Source of the DNA: JBFIHZ01 sp041601535 | Lineage (GTDB): Bacteria; Pseudomonadota; Gammaproteobacteria; Xanthomonadales; SZUA-36 | DNA length: 18,557 nt | Assembly: GCA_041601535.1 (NCBI GenBank) | Contig: JBFIHZ010000039.1 | Span: 1 to 18,557 of the forward strand | Reading direction: 5' to 3' | Part shown: one piece after another, positions 1 through 6,395 of the stretch | Numbering within the stretch: the stretch's first letter is position 1 | Layout: each line of letters opens with the position of its first letter | Notes under the pieces: generated by a model | Databases searched by the model: none | The model's input: only the letters and a program-made list of their open reading frames with translations | Told to the model about the DNA's origin: nothing | Made by a program: the position numbers and the translations under genes

Positions 1-353
1 AGAATATGCTGGTGCTGTGGCCGGTTCCGGTGATGACGGCTATGTTGTTCTTCGTGGTATACCGCAGCTTGCGCCGCCTGCCCGTGCGTCTGGCAAACGA
101 CAACCACTACGGCGACTGGGTACCGTTCGCCGCCAGCGCCGGCATTTTCCTGCTGGCCTTTCACGGCCTGGCCTACAGCATGTTTCCCTATATCGTGCTG
201 GACCGCCTGACCATATGGGAAGCGGCCAGCGCGCCTGCGTCCCTGATGTTCATGTTTGTCGGCACGGCTATCGTGCTGCCGGTTATCGCGTTGTACTCGG
301 CGTTTTCCTACCGGGTGTTCTCCGGCAAAGCGACCGCGCTGGAGTACGAATAA
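1..353 (+). CDS. cydB: Cytochrome bd ubiquinol oxidase subunit II, C-terminal part (5' end outside window)
   Basis: This is the last ~117 residues of the membrane subunit II of a cytochrome bd-type quinol oxidase, which with subunit I reduces oxygen at the inner membrane using quinol electrons. The frame is open to the left edge, and the first ATG (position 6) is almost certainly internal. Visible family hallmarks are a WPVP segment opening a membrane helix, the block PYIVLDRLTIWEAASAPAS that matches the conserved 'WPYIVPPSLTIWEAA' region of CydB, and a last helix (VGTAIVLPVIALYSAFSYRVF) before a short polar tail. The stop is TAA at 351. No CydX-like or DUF2474-like small ORF follows, although such genes often sit after cydB. 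Whether it is a canonical bd enzyme or a cyanide-insensitive variant cannot be told without the N-terminal part and cydA. Confidence 0.88.
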   Translation, partial: NMLVLWPVPVMTAMLFFVVYRSLRRLPVRLANDNHYGDWVPFAASAGIFLLAFHGLAYSMFPYIVLDRLTIWEAASAPASLMFMFVGTAIVLPVIALYSAFSYRVFSGKATALEYE

Positions 354-1005
354 GCAGCCAGAAACAGTTCTCAGCGTGGCACCCGCTATATCCGCGGGCC
401 GGGCCTGGATCCTGGACGGGTAAAGTCGGGTTGGTGGCTTTCTGAATACAACGTGCCGGAACACCTGGAATACGGCGAATACGCTTCGCCGGATACCTGG
501 CAACAACCGGCAAAATTACACCCCCTAACCGTAAAAAGTGACAGTGGTGTAACGCACAGGTAACACGGAACATACACACTGCAACATCACGGGGCAACGG
601 ACTGCCCCGGCAGACCACGGATGGCCTGCCGAACGGCGAAGGATCGCCACACACCCCGGGATGGGGTCAAAGCATAAATGGGGTCAGAGTAAAAATTCCA
701 GGGTAGGCGCCCACCCTGGAGTTTTTACTCTGACCCCAAATATGCCGATCCCAAATATGCCAAATACAGGGTGGGAGGAAACAAGTCATCGGTTGCAGCG
801 TACGACAGGTTGCAGCATGAAAGTGCCCGCGATGAAACCTGAAACAGAGACCAGATTCCGCCCAGATGCTGCTGGCTGTTGCATGGATTAACTTTGATTT
901 TTGCCGTCGGTGAGCCGCGCTTGGTTCCTCATCAGGCAGTACAGCCAAAGCAACCACACGCCACCGGCGATCGCGGCTTTAGCTGCAATCCCACCTTTAA
1001 CAATG
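354..1005. other. Gene-poor intergenic stretch
   Basis: I see no convincing gene between cydB and the end of the minus-strand dehydrogenase. Small open frames exist but lack family resemblance, a good ribosome site or plausible composition. The stretch holds two weak hairpins, CCCGC/GCGGG at 382-398 and GGGGCA/TGCCCC at 591-608, neither followed by a T run, and the large REP-type palindrome centred at 708/709. Nothing recognisable was seen in 780-1005. Confidence 0.6.
672..745. repeat. REP-type palindrome (GGGGTCAGAG family), orphan
   Basis: Positions 679-738 form a 60-nt inverted repeat centred between 708 and 709. I count 28 of 30 complementary pairs; the exceptions are 696/721 (T/G) and 705/712 (A/C). 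After two mismatches the arms resume to 672/745. The outer arm reads TGGGGTCAGAGTAAAAA, a sequence I recognise from palindromes flanking REP-associated tyrosine transposase (RAYT, IS200-like) genes in gammaproteobacteria. Partial copies lie alongside: ATGGGGTCA at 661-669, and CCCAAATATGCC at 735-746 and again at 750-761. No RAYT gene is in the window, so this is probably a dispersed non-autonomous copy. Confidence 0.8.
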
Positions 1006-2076
1006 TCAGTCCGGGGTATTTATGGGCAGCGGCGACTCGGTATCAAAACGCCTTGCCAGACCCTGCAGTTCCCGGCAGAGCACCGCACCTAGCTCGACTC
1101 CATTGATTCTTTGGTGTCGCTCCAGATCCATAGCCTTTTGCCCCGGAATTCTTACCGGCTTTTGTGCATCGATGGGCCGGGATTGCAAACTTTTCTCTTT
1201 CAGGTACTGCACCTCCTTGCGAAAGTGGTCCAGCCCGCCAAATGCTCCGGGATCAATAATCTGCAGAAATACCGAAGCCCCCCAGTTCCGCGGTTCATCC
1301 GAGCGTCCGTACCCGGCCAAAGCGCTGGTCAGGGCCTCAACCAGCAGACCCAGAGCAAAACCCTTGTATCCCACTTCCTGACCACCCAGCGGAAGCACCG
1401 TGCCTGGTGGGTCGGTAAAAAACCGCGAAGGGTCTGTTGTTACCTGTCCCTGGTTGTCCAGAATAAAGGCGTGGGGCAGGTCGCGACCTTCATCCCTTGC
1501 CAGGGAAATCAGGCCATTGGCCGTCGATGACATGCTGATGTCCATCAGGATCGGATCTTCCATGGTTGGAAAGCCCGCTGCTAACGGGTTGGGGCTGTAA
1601 ACACCTTCTATTCCGCCATAGGGCGCAACCGTTCGGGTAATCGGGTCGGAGCATGAAAGCAGTATGACCAGACCGTTCCGGGTTACCGCCTCCAGGTAAG
1701 CCGCCAGACAGGCAATATGGTGGCTGCGCTGGATCACCGTGGTCACCACAGGATGTGACTGGATGCGTGCGATGCTCTGGTTTATGGCCTGTTGAATTAG
1801 CCAGGGGCCCGGCAGGTATCGGCCGTTCAAACAGACGGTCGAGCCGGTGTCGCGAATCACCTCGGCATCACCTGATGTCTGCATTTTTCCGGATTGCAAT
1901 TCGTTGAGGTAGAGTGGCAACAACTGCAACCCATGCGTGCGGTGCCCCATCAGGTCAGCTTTCACCAAAATTTCAGAGACTGCCCTGGCTTTGTTTTCGC
2001 CCAGGCCGCAGGCTGACAGAAGGCGAACGGAGTAGTCAATGAGGTCGAGATAGTTGAATTTTTCGCAAGTGGCCAC
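1006..2076 (-). CDS. Ldh_2-family malate/L-lactate/2-oxoacid dehydrogenase
   Basis: This is an NAD(P)-dependent oxidoreductase of the malate/L-lactate dehydrogenase (Ldh_2; YiaK/AllD/ComC-like) family. These cytosolic enzymes interconvert 2-hydroxy and 2-oxo acids such as malate, ureidoglycolate, 2,3-diketogulonate or sulfolactate. Family blocks in order are ADLMGHRTHG with catalytic His48 (numbered from the GTG start), SPNPLAAGFP, MDISMSSTANG, TTDPSRFF, and LPLGGQEVGYKGFALGLLVEAL. I chose GTG at 2076: it gives 356 aa, the usual family length, with GGAGG 11 nt upstream. The ATG at 2250 would add 58 residues that match nothing in the family and would overlap the divergent secreted-protein gene. 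Oddity: the residue four after the catalytic His, normally Arg in SHGVxRLP, is Leu52. The substrate is therefore unclear. Downstream on its strand lies only the gene-poor stretch. Confidence 0.88.
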   Translation of the reverse strand: MATCEKFNYLDLIDYSVRLLSACGLGENKARAVSEILVKADLMGHRTHGLQLLPLYLNELQSGKMQTSGDAEVIRDTGSTVCLNGRYLPGPWLIQQAINQSIARIQSHPVVTTVIQRSHHIACLAAYLEAVTRNGLVILLSCSDPITRTVAPYGGIEGVYSPNPLAAGFPTMEDPILMDISMSSTANGLISLARDEGRDLPHAFILDNQGQVTTDPSRFFTDPPGTVLPLGGQEVGYKGFALGLLVEALTSALAGYGRSDEPRNWGASVFLQIIDPGAFGGLDHFRKEVQYLKEKSLQSRPIDAQKPVRIPGQKAMDLERHQRINGVELGAVLCRELQGLARRFDTESPLPINTPD

Positions 2077-2087
2077 GGGTTCTGGTT

Positions 2088-2092
2088 CCTCC
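2088..2092 (-). promoter_or_regulatory. Ribosome binding site supporting the GTG start of the Ldh_2 gene
   Basis: On the minus strand this reads GGAGG, 11 nt before the GTG at 2076. It is a rather long spacing, but this is the only good Shine-Dalgarno match I noticed near a start that gives a family-length protein. Confidence 0.5.
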
Positions 2093-2203
2093 AAAGTCGC
2101 GAGTGATGGTGTCCCGGACAGCGGCGACTGATCTGTCGACGGGTGATGCTCGTAGCGGTTTTTTCCTTCTGGTCTGTCTATATCGAAGCAGTATGAAAAA
2201 CCT

Positions 2204-2207
2204 GGAG
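2204..2207 (+). promoter_or_regulatory. Ribosome binding site deciding the start of the small secreted protein
   Basis: GGAG lies 6 nt before the ATG at 2214, a near-ideal spacing. It favours 2214 over the in-frame ATG at 2193 and the GTG at 2103, neither of which has a comparable site. Confidence 0.6.
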
Positions 2208-2213
2208 AAAAAT

Positions 2214-2609
2214 ATGACCTTAGGAAAAATTGGTACTGGTTGTGCAACATTGCTGTTTAGTTCGGTGGTTAGCGCTGCTCCCCTGTTTTACGATTGCGTG
2301 GTTGACCACCATTACGCCCTGGCCACTGACGGCCAGCTTTCTGCGGTAGAGGACGGTGAAGGCATTGGCTCGAAGTTTCATGTCAACCGCGTGACGGGTG
2401 ATGTCGCAGGCAAGTATCTCCATACTCGCAATGCACCGGCTGTGCGAATTGTGAATCGCGGTACGGCCGAGAGCCCGTTCATTATCACGGCTGATCTGAA
2501 ATCCCATATTCTGGTACTCGAAGTTAATGAGTTAGTGGAAGGGGAATCGAAACCCTTTGTTTCTTCAGCCATGGAGGGAACCGGTTTTATTTCGGGTTTG
2601 TGCAAATAG
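2214..2609 (+). CDS. Small secreted protein of unknown function
   Basis: This is a 131-aa protein with an N-terminal signal peptide: GKIGTGCATLLFSSVVSAA, with a likely cut after SAA near residue 22. It is therefore probably periplasmic or secreted. The mature part (~109 aa) has no motif I can name. It contains VNRVTGDVAGKYL in the middle, a turn-rich beta-type pattern, and two cysteines (in FYDC near the mature N-terminus and GLCK at the very end) that could form a disulfide joining the two ends. It resembles single-domain exported proteins of unknown function in aquatic gammaproteobacteria, but I cannot assign a family. It is divergent from the Ldh_2 gene across a 137-nt gap that should hold both promoters, and convergent with cytochrome b561 beyond a hairpin. 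Confidence 0.72.
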   Translation: MTLGKIGTGCATLLFSSVVSAAPLFYDCVVDHHYALATDGQLSAVEDGEGIGSKFHVNRVTGDVAGKYLHTRNAPAVRIVNRGTAESPFIITADLKSHILVLEVNELVEGESKPFVSSAMEGTGFISGLCK

Positions 2610-2626
2610 ACCTCCGGATACCTGGG

Positions 2627-2652
2627 CCCGGACTTCGCACCAGAAGTCCGGG
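2627..2652. terminator. Hairpin between convergent genes, probable bidirectional terminator
   Basis: A perfect 10-bp stem (CCCGGACTTC at 2627-2636, GAAGTCCGGG at 2643-2652) encloses a 6-nt loop. It fills the 47-nt gap between the stops of the secreted-protein gene (2609) and the cytochrome b561 gene (2657). There is no T run on either side, so intrinsic termination strength is uncertain. Position and stem quality argue for transcript-end formation. Confidence 0.65.
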
Positions 2653-2656
2653 TGTG

Positions 2657-3184
2657 TCACAGCATGCGATTCAGCACGTCATTTTCCTTGCGATCAAACA
2701 GCCGGTGTTTGATTGCCGCGGCGCCGTGCAGGAATGCCAATGCCAGGAGACTGTAGGCGGCAAACCGGTGCAAATTGTGGGCCAGCAGAAATACTGTTTC
2801 ACTATCCGGTACCAGCTGAGGCAGCTCGAAGAAGAAAAAAGCAGCGCCGTGACTCCCTTCATAGGCACTCACCTGCACATAGCCAAGAACCGGAACAGTG
2901 ACTGCCAGCAGGTAGAGCAAACGGTGTGAAACCTTCGCCGCTTTTTTCTCATTGGCGCTGAGCCCTTCTGGCAACTCGGGTATTGTGGACCTCAGCCGCA
3001 CAGAGATGCGAACCAGCATCAGGATCAGTACCAGCATGCCGAATGACTTATGCCAGTAATAAAACGTGTTATGCAGCTCCTGACTCAGATCGGCAGCCAC
3101 CATATAAATACCGACACTACCCAGCACCAGAACCAGCAAGGCAATCGACCAGTGAAGAATTCTTATCGCGCGAGGGTATTTCAT
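2657..3184 (-). CDS. Cytochrome b561 (CybB-like) membrane protein
   Basis: This 175-aa di-heme b-type cytochrome of the bacterial b561 family probably exchanges electrons between the quinone pool and an acceptor at the inner membrane. Four hydrophobic helices are visible: near residues 10-29, 47-60, 88-106 and 134-157. Histidines expected to ligate heme are His11 in RILHWSIALL, His45 in YWHKSFG, His136 or His139 in LLAHNLHR, and His153 in ALAFLHG. The sequence AANxKxAAxxxHxLLY (KKAAKVSHRLLYLL) is typical of the family. The length matches E. coli CybB. The ATG at 3184 begins MKYPRAIRILHW, the usual family N-terminus. It has no obvious partner gene, is convergent with the secreted-protein gene, and has a long gene-free stretch upstream. 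Confidence 0.9.
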   Translation of the reverse strand: MKYPRAIRILHWSIALLVLVLGSVGIYMVAADLSQELHNTFYYWHKSFGMLVLILMLVRISVRLRSTIPELPEGLSANEKKAAKVSHRLLYLLAVTVPVLGYVQVSAYEGSHGAAFFFFELPQLVPDSETVFLLAHNLHRFAAYSLLALAFLHGAAAIKHRLFDRKENDVLNRML

Positions 3185-3894
3185 CCGCTGATAAAGACCC
3201 GGCCGACTGACGCGCTCAATAGTCTCGTGCTGGCCAGAGCTGCTCCCTTCACAACTTTCTGAATTGCCTCACATAAGCCCATCCGGGGTCGAAACACTGA
3301 CCGTGGGCGGTGCCTGGCAATATGCCTGCTGGTGCAAGTGTTGTGCGAGTAATTTTTGAGTTTCCCGGCCGTAGAAAAAGCCGGGAAACCCAAGCGAGGC
3401 AGCGAAAGAGCAGATGCCCGGGCACTGGGGACCAATCGACCCGAATCCAGCAGAACATGGTCACAATCAATGTCGGCAAGTTGTTTTTCTGGCATGACGC
3501 TCCAGTCCGTTCTGAATTGAAAAAGTTAGGCTGATCACAGCACTGCGCCAATAACGGCCACCACTCGCCCCATAGCACTCTACGGGATGCCCCGCTTCAT
3601 GCGTCCGCCACTGCGCAGGTGTCCTGGTGGCAGGCCGTGATGTCAACGATTCGCATGAACAAATACAGACAACTCGAAGCCACGAAATCCGCCAACCGCA
3701 AACGGCACTGGTAACGTCTGCCGTAACTTTTCCGTTTCTGACGGTAATCGGAGCGCCTATGGAGGATTTTGCCTGGCTTGATTGTCTTTAAGGAGCGAAG
3801 GGCCACCGGCTCCGCCTGTTTGTGTGTTTTTTGCTGCGGGTGTGGGTGAACAGGCCTGATTATCAACATCGGCAAGGGAGAGAACCTGAATACC
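3185..3894. other. Gene-free stretch between cytochrome b561 and the cupin gene
   Basis: About 710 nt without a supported gene. Open frames here (for example on the minus strand from 3495) are rich in Arg, Pro and Ser, show no domain, and lack ribosome sites. The stretch holds one clean hairpin at 3360-3389 and must contain the promoters of both flanking genes. I cannot pick a convincing -35/-10 pair. A short GGAGC/GCTCC pair near 3792-3813 followed by T-rich DNA is too weak to call. Confidence 0.55.
3360..3389. repeat. Perfect 10-bp hairpin in gene-free DNA
   Basis: The arms are GTTTCCCGGC (3360-3369) and GCCGGGAAAC (3380-3389) with a 10-nt A-rich loop. It lies about 170 nt upstream of the cytochrome b561 start, so it does not end a known gene. 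It could terminate an unseen small RNA, form part of a leader, or be a remnant of a dispersed repeat. No T run follows on the plus strand; on the minus strand the next bases are TCAAAAATT. Confidence 0.45.
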
Positions 3895-4296
3895 ATGAGA
3901 ACACAAGCTATGGCATTGGCGGCACTGTTGACCGCCCTTATTTCCGCACCTGCGATGTCGCAGGATATGATCGTGCCTGAAATGACCATTCATGATTTCT
4001 TTGGCATGGAGCCCGTCGAATTCATGAAGGGAATTCATGGGCGTGATGTTGCCGCCAAAACAGTCAAGTTTGCCCGCATCGATATCGTAAAAGACGCCTC
4101 CACCCCGTATCACAACCATCCCGACGAACAATTTGTTTTGGTGCTCGAAGGCAGCATCAAAGCAAAAAGCGGCGACAAGGAATACATACTGACTCCGGGG
4201 CAACTCATGATGGTGCCAGCTTATGTTGACCACACCTACACAGCACTGGAAGACTCGGTAACCATAGAAGTGTTTGGTCCGGGCCGGCCTTTCTAG
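3895..4296 (+). CDS. Secreted single-domain cupin protein
   Basis: A 133-aa protein with a signal peptide (MALAALLTALISAPAMS, cut near residue 22) followed by one cupin beta-barrel. Cupin motif 1 is visible as YHNHPDEQFVLVLEG, supplying His73, His75 and Glu78 or Gln79 as metal ligands. Motif 2 is PGQLMMVPAYVDHTY, with His113. Family members bind Fe, Mn, Zn or Ni and may be enzymes, isomerases or ligand sensors. Export to the periplasm is unusual for a metabolic cupin. It is the first gene of an eight-gene plus-strand run and lies 61 nt before tctB, in a place where a TctC binding protein could be expected. An ATG at 3910 is an alternative start; the GGGAGAG upstream of 3895 is somewhat distant (about 13 nt). 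Function is unknown. Confidence 0.82.
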   Translation: MRTQAMALAALLTALISAPAMSQDMIVPEMTIHDFFGMEPVEFMKGIHGRDVAAKTVKFARIDIVKDASTPYHNHPDEQFVLVLEGSIKAKSGDKEYILTPGQLMMVPAYVDHTYTALEDSVTIEVFGPGRPF

Positions 4297-4357
4297 CAGC
4301 CCTGGACCGAATGCAATGACACCTTGCATCTGCCGTATTCAATGACAACGTGAGCCC

Positions 4358-4843
4358 ATGAGGCAGCTACATGCACGCGCCGTCGGGAACCGTAAGTTTC
4401 TCAATAAGAAAATGGGTTCCGGTCTGCTTTTTTTGTCCGTGGGTGTAGCCGCCCTGTGGATTGCAAGCGACTACCCCATGGGCTCCGCGCAAAATATGGA
4501 TTCGGGGTACTTTCCCCGAATCGTCTCAGTCATTCTTATCGTACTGGGTTGTGTAGACGTCATCCTGGGTTTGGTCTTTGCAGGAAATGGCCAAACCTCA
4601 CCAGCCAGAACCCGCTGGCAAGCATGGGTTTTCATCCTGATGGCATTACTCTCCATCGGGCTTCTGATTGAATCGCTGGGTGTGGTTGTCGCCACACTGA
4701 CCGCCGTGGTCATCGGCAGCTTCGCCAGTGACGGCATGACACCAAAAGAGGTTTTGCTGACTGCTTTATTGATCGTGTTGCTGGTTATTTCAATATTCAT
4801 TGGCGGTTTGGGGCTACCCATACCTGTCTGGCCGGAGTGGTAG
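4358..4843 (+). CDS. tctB: Tripartite tricarboxylate transporter small membrane subunit TctB
   Basis: This is the 161-aa small membrane subunit of a tripartite tricarboxylate transporter (TTT), a secondary carrier for citrate-like and other organic acids across the inner membrane. The pattern is typical: a first helix (SGLLFLSVGVAALWIA), the conserved YPMGSAQNMDSGYFPRIV stretch (family: yplGta.rMGPGyFP), a second helix (VILIVLGCVDVILGLVF), a basic loop, and two C-terminal helices (ILMALLSIGLLIESLG; VLLTALLIVLLVISIFI). The ATG at 4358 has only a weak ribosome site. The internal ATG at 4412 (MGSGLLFL) would remove a polar 18-residue leader and is possible. It is followed immediately by tctA, with 1 nt between stop and the TTG start. 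Confidence 0.9.
   Translation: MRQLHARAVGNRKFLNKKMGSGLLFLSVGVAALWIASDYPMGSAQNMDSGYFPRIVSVILIVLGCVDVILGLVFAGNGQTSPARTRWQAWVFILMALLSIGLLIESLGVVVATLTAVVIGSFASDGMTPKEVLLTALLIVLLVISIFIGGLGLPIPVWPEW
4834..4837 (+). promoter_or_regulatory. Ribosome binding site for the TTG start of tctA
   Basis: GGAG inside the last codons of tctB lies 7 nt before TTG at 4845. It decides the tctA start: the upstream in-frame ATG at 4800 would add 15 residues lying inside tctB that do not resemble TctA N-termini. Confidence 0.7.
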
Positions 4844-4844
4844 T

Positions 4845-6353
4845 TTGAGCGATCTTTGGAATAATCTCGCGATTGGTTTTGCCGCCGCGGCAACCCTGCA
4901 AAACATTGGCTATGCATTTATTGGCTGCTTCGCCGGCACCCTGATTGGCGTACTGCCAGGCGTAGGCGCTGTTGCCGCTGTTGCCATTCTGCTGCCAGTA
5001 ACCTTTTATCTTGAACCTCTTTCCGGTCTCATCATGCTGGCCGGGATTTTCTACGGCGCTCAGTACGGAGGCTCCACCGCCGCCATCCTGGTAAACCTGC
5101 CTGGCGATACTTCGTCAGTGGTTTCATGCATAGAAGGGCATAAAATGGCCTTGCAGGGGCGTGCCGGCGCCGCATTGGCCACTGCGGGCCTGGGTTCGTT
5201 CTTTGCCGGTTGTTTCAGTACATGCGTGATTGCGCTGTTCGCACCACCACTGGCACTGCTGGCTCAGTCTTTTGGAGGGCCCGAGTACTTTTCGCTGATG
5301 GTTTTCGGGCTAACCGGAGCCATCGTGCTTTCCCGCGGGTCTGTAATCAATGCGCTTGCCATGATTTCACTGGGCCTTTTGCTGGGATTCGTCGGCATTG
5401 ATGACACAACCGGAGGTGCCCGGTTCACCCTCGGGTTCACCTCGCTGCTGGACGGCATCAGTTTTGTACCCATGGCGATTGGGCTTTTCGGCATTGCCGG
5501 CATTATCGACAATCTCAGCCGGCCCGCCCACGACCGGTCAGTGATTACAGACAAAATTGAGACCCTCTGGCCAACCCGGGAAGACTTCAAGAAAGCCTGG
5601 GCACCTGTCCTGCGCGGAACCGGGCTGGGCAGCATTCTCGGCGTACTGCCCGGAGGAGGGGCTGCGCTGAGTTCGTTTGCCTCTTACGTGGTGGAAAAGA
5701 AAGTCACCAGAGACCCGTCCAGCTTTGGTCATGGCGCCATACAAGGCCTGGCCGGCCCCGAGTCCGCCAATAATGCCGGCGCACAAACCTCGTTTATTCC
5801 GATGCTCACACTCGGGATACCAGGCAATGCCATGATGGCCATTCTGATCGGTGCACTAACCATCCACGGCATTCAGCCGGGGCCTCAGATCATGACTGAG
5901 ACGCCCACCCTTTTCTGGGGTTTGATCGCCAGCATGTGGATTGGAAATCTGATGCTGATCATCATCAACCTGCCTTTGATCGGCGTGTGGGTGCAATTAC
6001 TCAAGGTGCCATACCGATACCTGTACCTGGCGATCCTGGTCTTCTCGGCGCTCGGCGTGTATTCGTTAAACAGCAATGTCTTCGACGTTTTCCTGATGAT
6101 GATGTTTGCATTACTGGGCTATATCTTCATTCGCCTGGAGTGCGATTTCGTTCCCATGGTGCTGGCCTTTGTTCTGGGCCCGCTGATGGAAACCAACTTG
6201 CGTAAGTCCCTGCTGATTTCCTCAGGCGATCCGATGATTTTCCTGCAACGGCCCATCAGTCTCGGTTTGCTGGTCTGCACCCTGGCCTTGCTGGCAGTAA
6301 TCATTGCCCCAAGTCTGCGTGCCAAACGGGAAGTCGTGTTTGATGAAGCCTAG
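4845..6353 (+). CDS. tctA: Tripartite tricarboxylate transporter large membrane subunit TctA
   Basis: This 502-aa large permease subunit of the TTT carrier has about twelve membrane helices and forms the substrate path with TctB. The protein shows the internal duplication of the family: GTLIGVLPGVG at residues 31-41 and GLGSILGVLPGGG at 260-272. Other hallmarks are YGGSTAAILVNLPGD (74-88), GPESANNAGAQTSFIPMLTLGIPG (304-327) and IQPGP. The start is read as TTG at 4845 (SDLWNNLAIGF), which gives the family length and has GGAG at ideal spacing; ATG 4800 is the alternative. Its translation is probably coupled to tctB. No TctC periplasmic binding protein gene is present anywhere in the window. The downstream neighbour is a UxaA-type dehydratase, which suggests a hydroxy or sugar acid as cargo. 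Confidence 0.93.
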   Translation: MSDLWNNLAIGFAAAATLQNIGYAFIGCFAGTLIGVLPGVGAVAAVAILLPVTFYLEPLSGLIMLAGIFYGAQYGGSTAAILVNLPGDTSSVVSCIEGHKMALQGRAGAALATAGLGSFFAGCFSTCVIALFAPPLALLAQSFGGPEYFSLMVFGLTGAIVLSRGSVINALAMISLGLLLGFVGIDDTTGGARFTLGFTSLLDGISFVPMAIGLFGIAGIIDNLSRPAHDRSVITDKIETLWPTREDFKKAWAPVLRGTGLGSILGVLPGGGAALSSFASYVVEKKVTRDPSSFGHGAIQGLAGPESANNAGAQTSFIPMLTLGIPGNAMMAILIGALTIHGIQPGPQIMTETPTLFWGLIASMWIGNLMLIIINLPLIGVWVQLLKVPYRYLYLAILVFSALGVYSLNSNVFDVFLMMMFALLGYIFIRLECDFVPMVLAFVLGPLMETNLRKSLLISSGDPMIFLQRPISLGLLVCTLALLAVIIAPSLRAKREVVFDEA

Positions 6354-6395
6354 GACCCGCTGAACTTATGCCCATGTATCTGAGAACTGTCTGCC

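Noticed and set aside
354..560. CydX/DUF2474-like small gene after cydB
   Set aside because: No frame with a short hydrophobic helix typical of these subunits was found.
661..891. Plus-strand open frame running through the palindrome
   Set aside because: Its first half is a translation of the REP-type repeat, and the rest shows no domain or ribosome site. Such frames commonly arise in these repeats.
3181..3495. Minus-strand open frame of ~104 codons upstream of cytochrome b561
   Set aside because: Composition is low in acidic residues and rich in Arg/Ser, it spans the hairpin at 3360-3389, and it resembles no family.
3792..3830. GGAGC/GCTCC stem followed by T-rich DNA, a possible terminator
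   Set aside because: Only 5 bp pair, the loop is large, and there is no gene upstream to terminate.
3757..4329. Minus-strand frame of ~190 codons opposite the cupin gene
   Set aside because: It is the antisense of a clear signal-peptide cupin. The translation has no motif.
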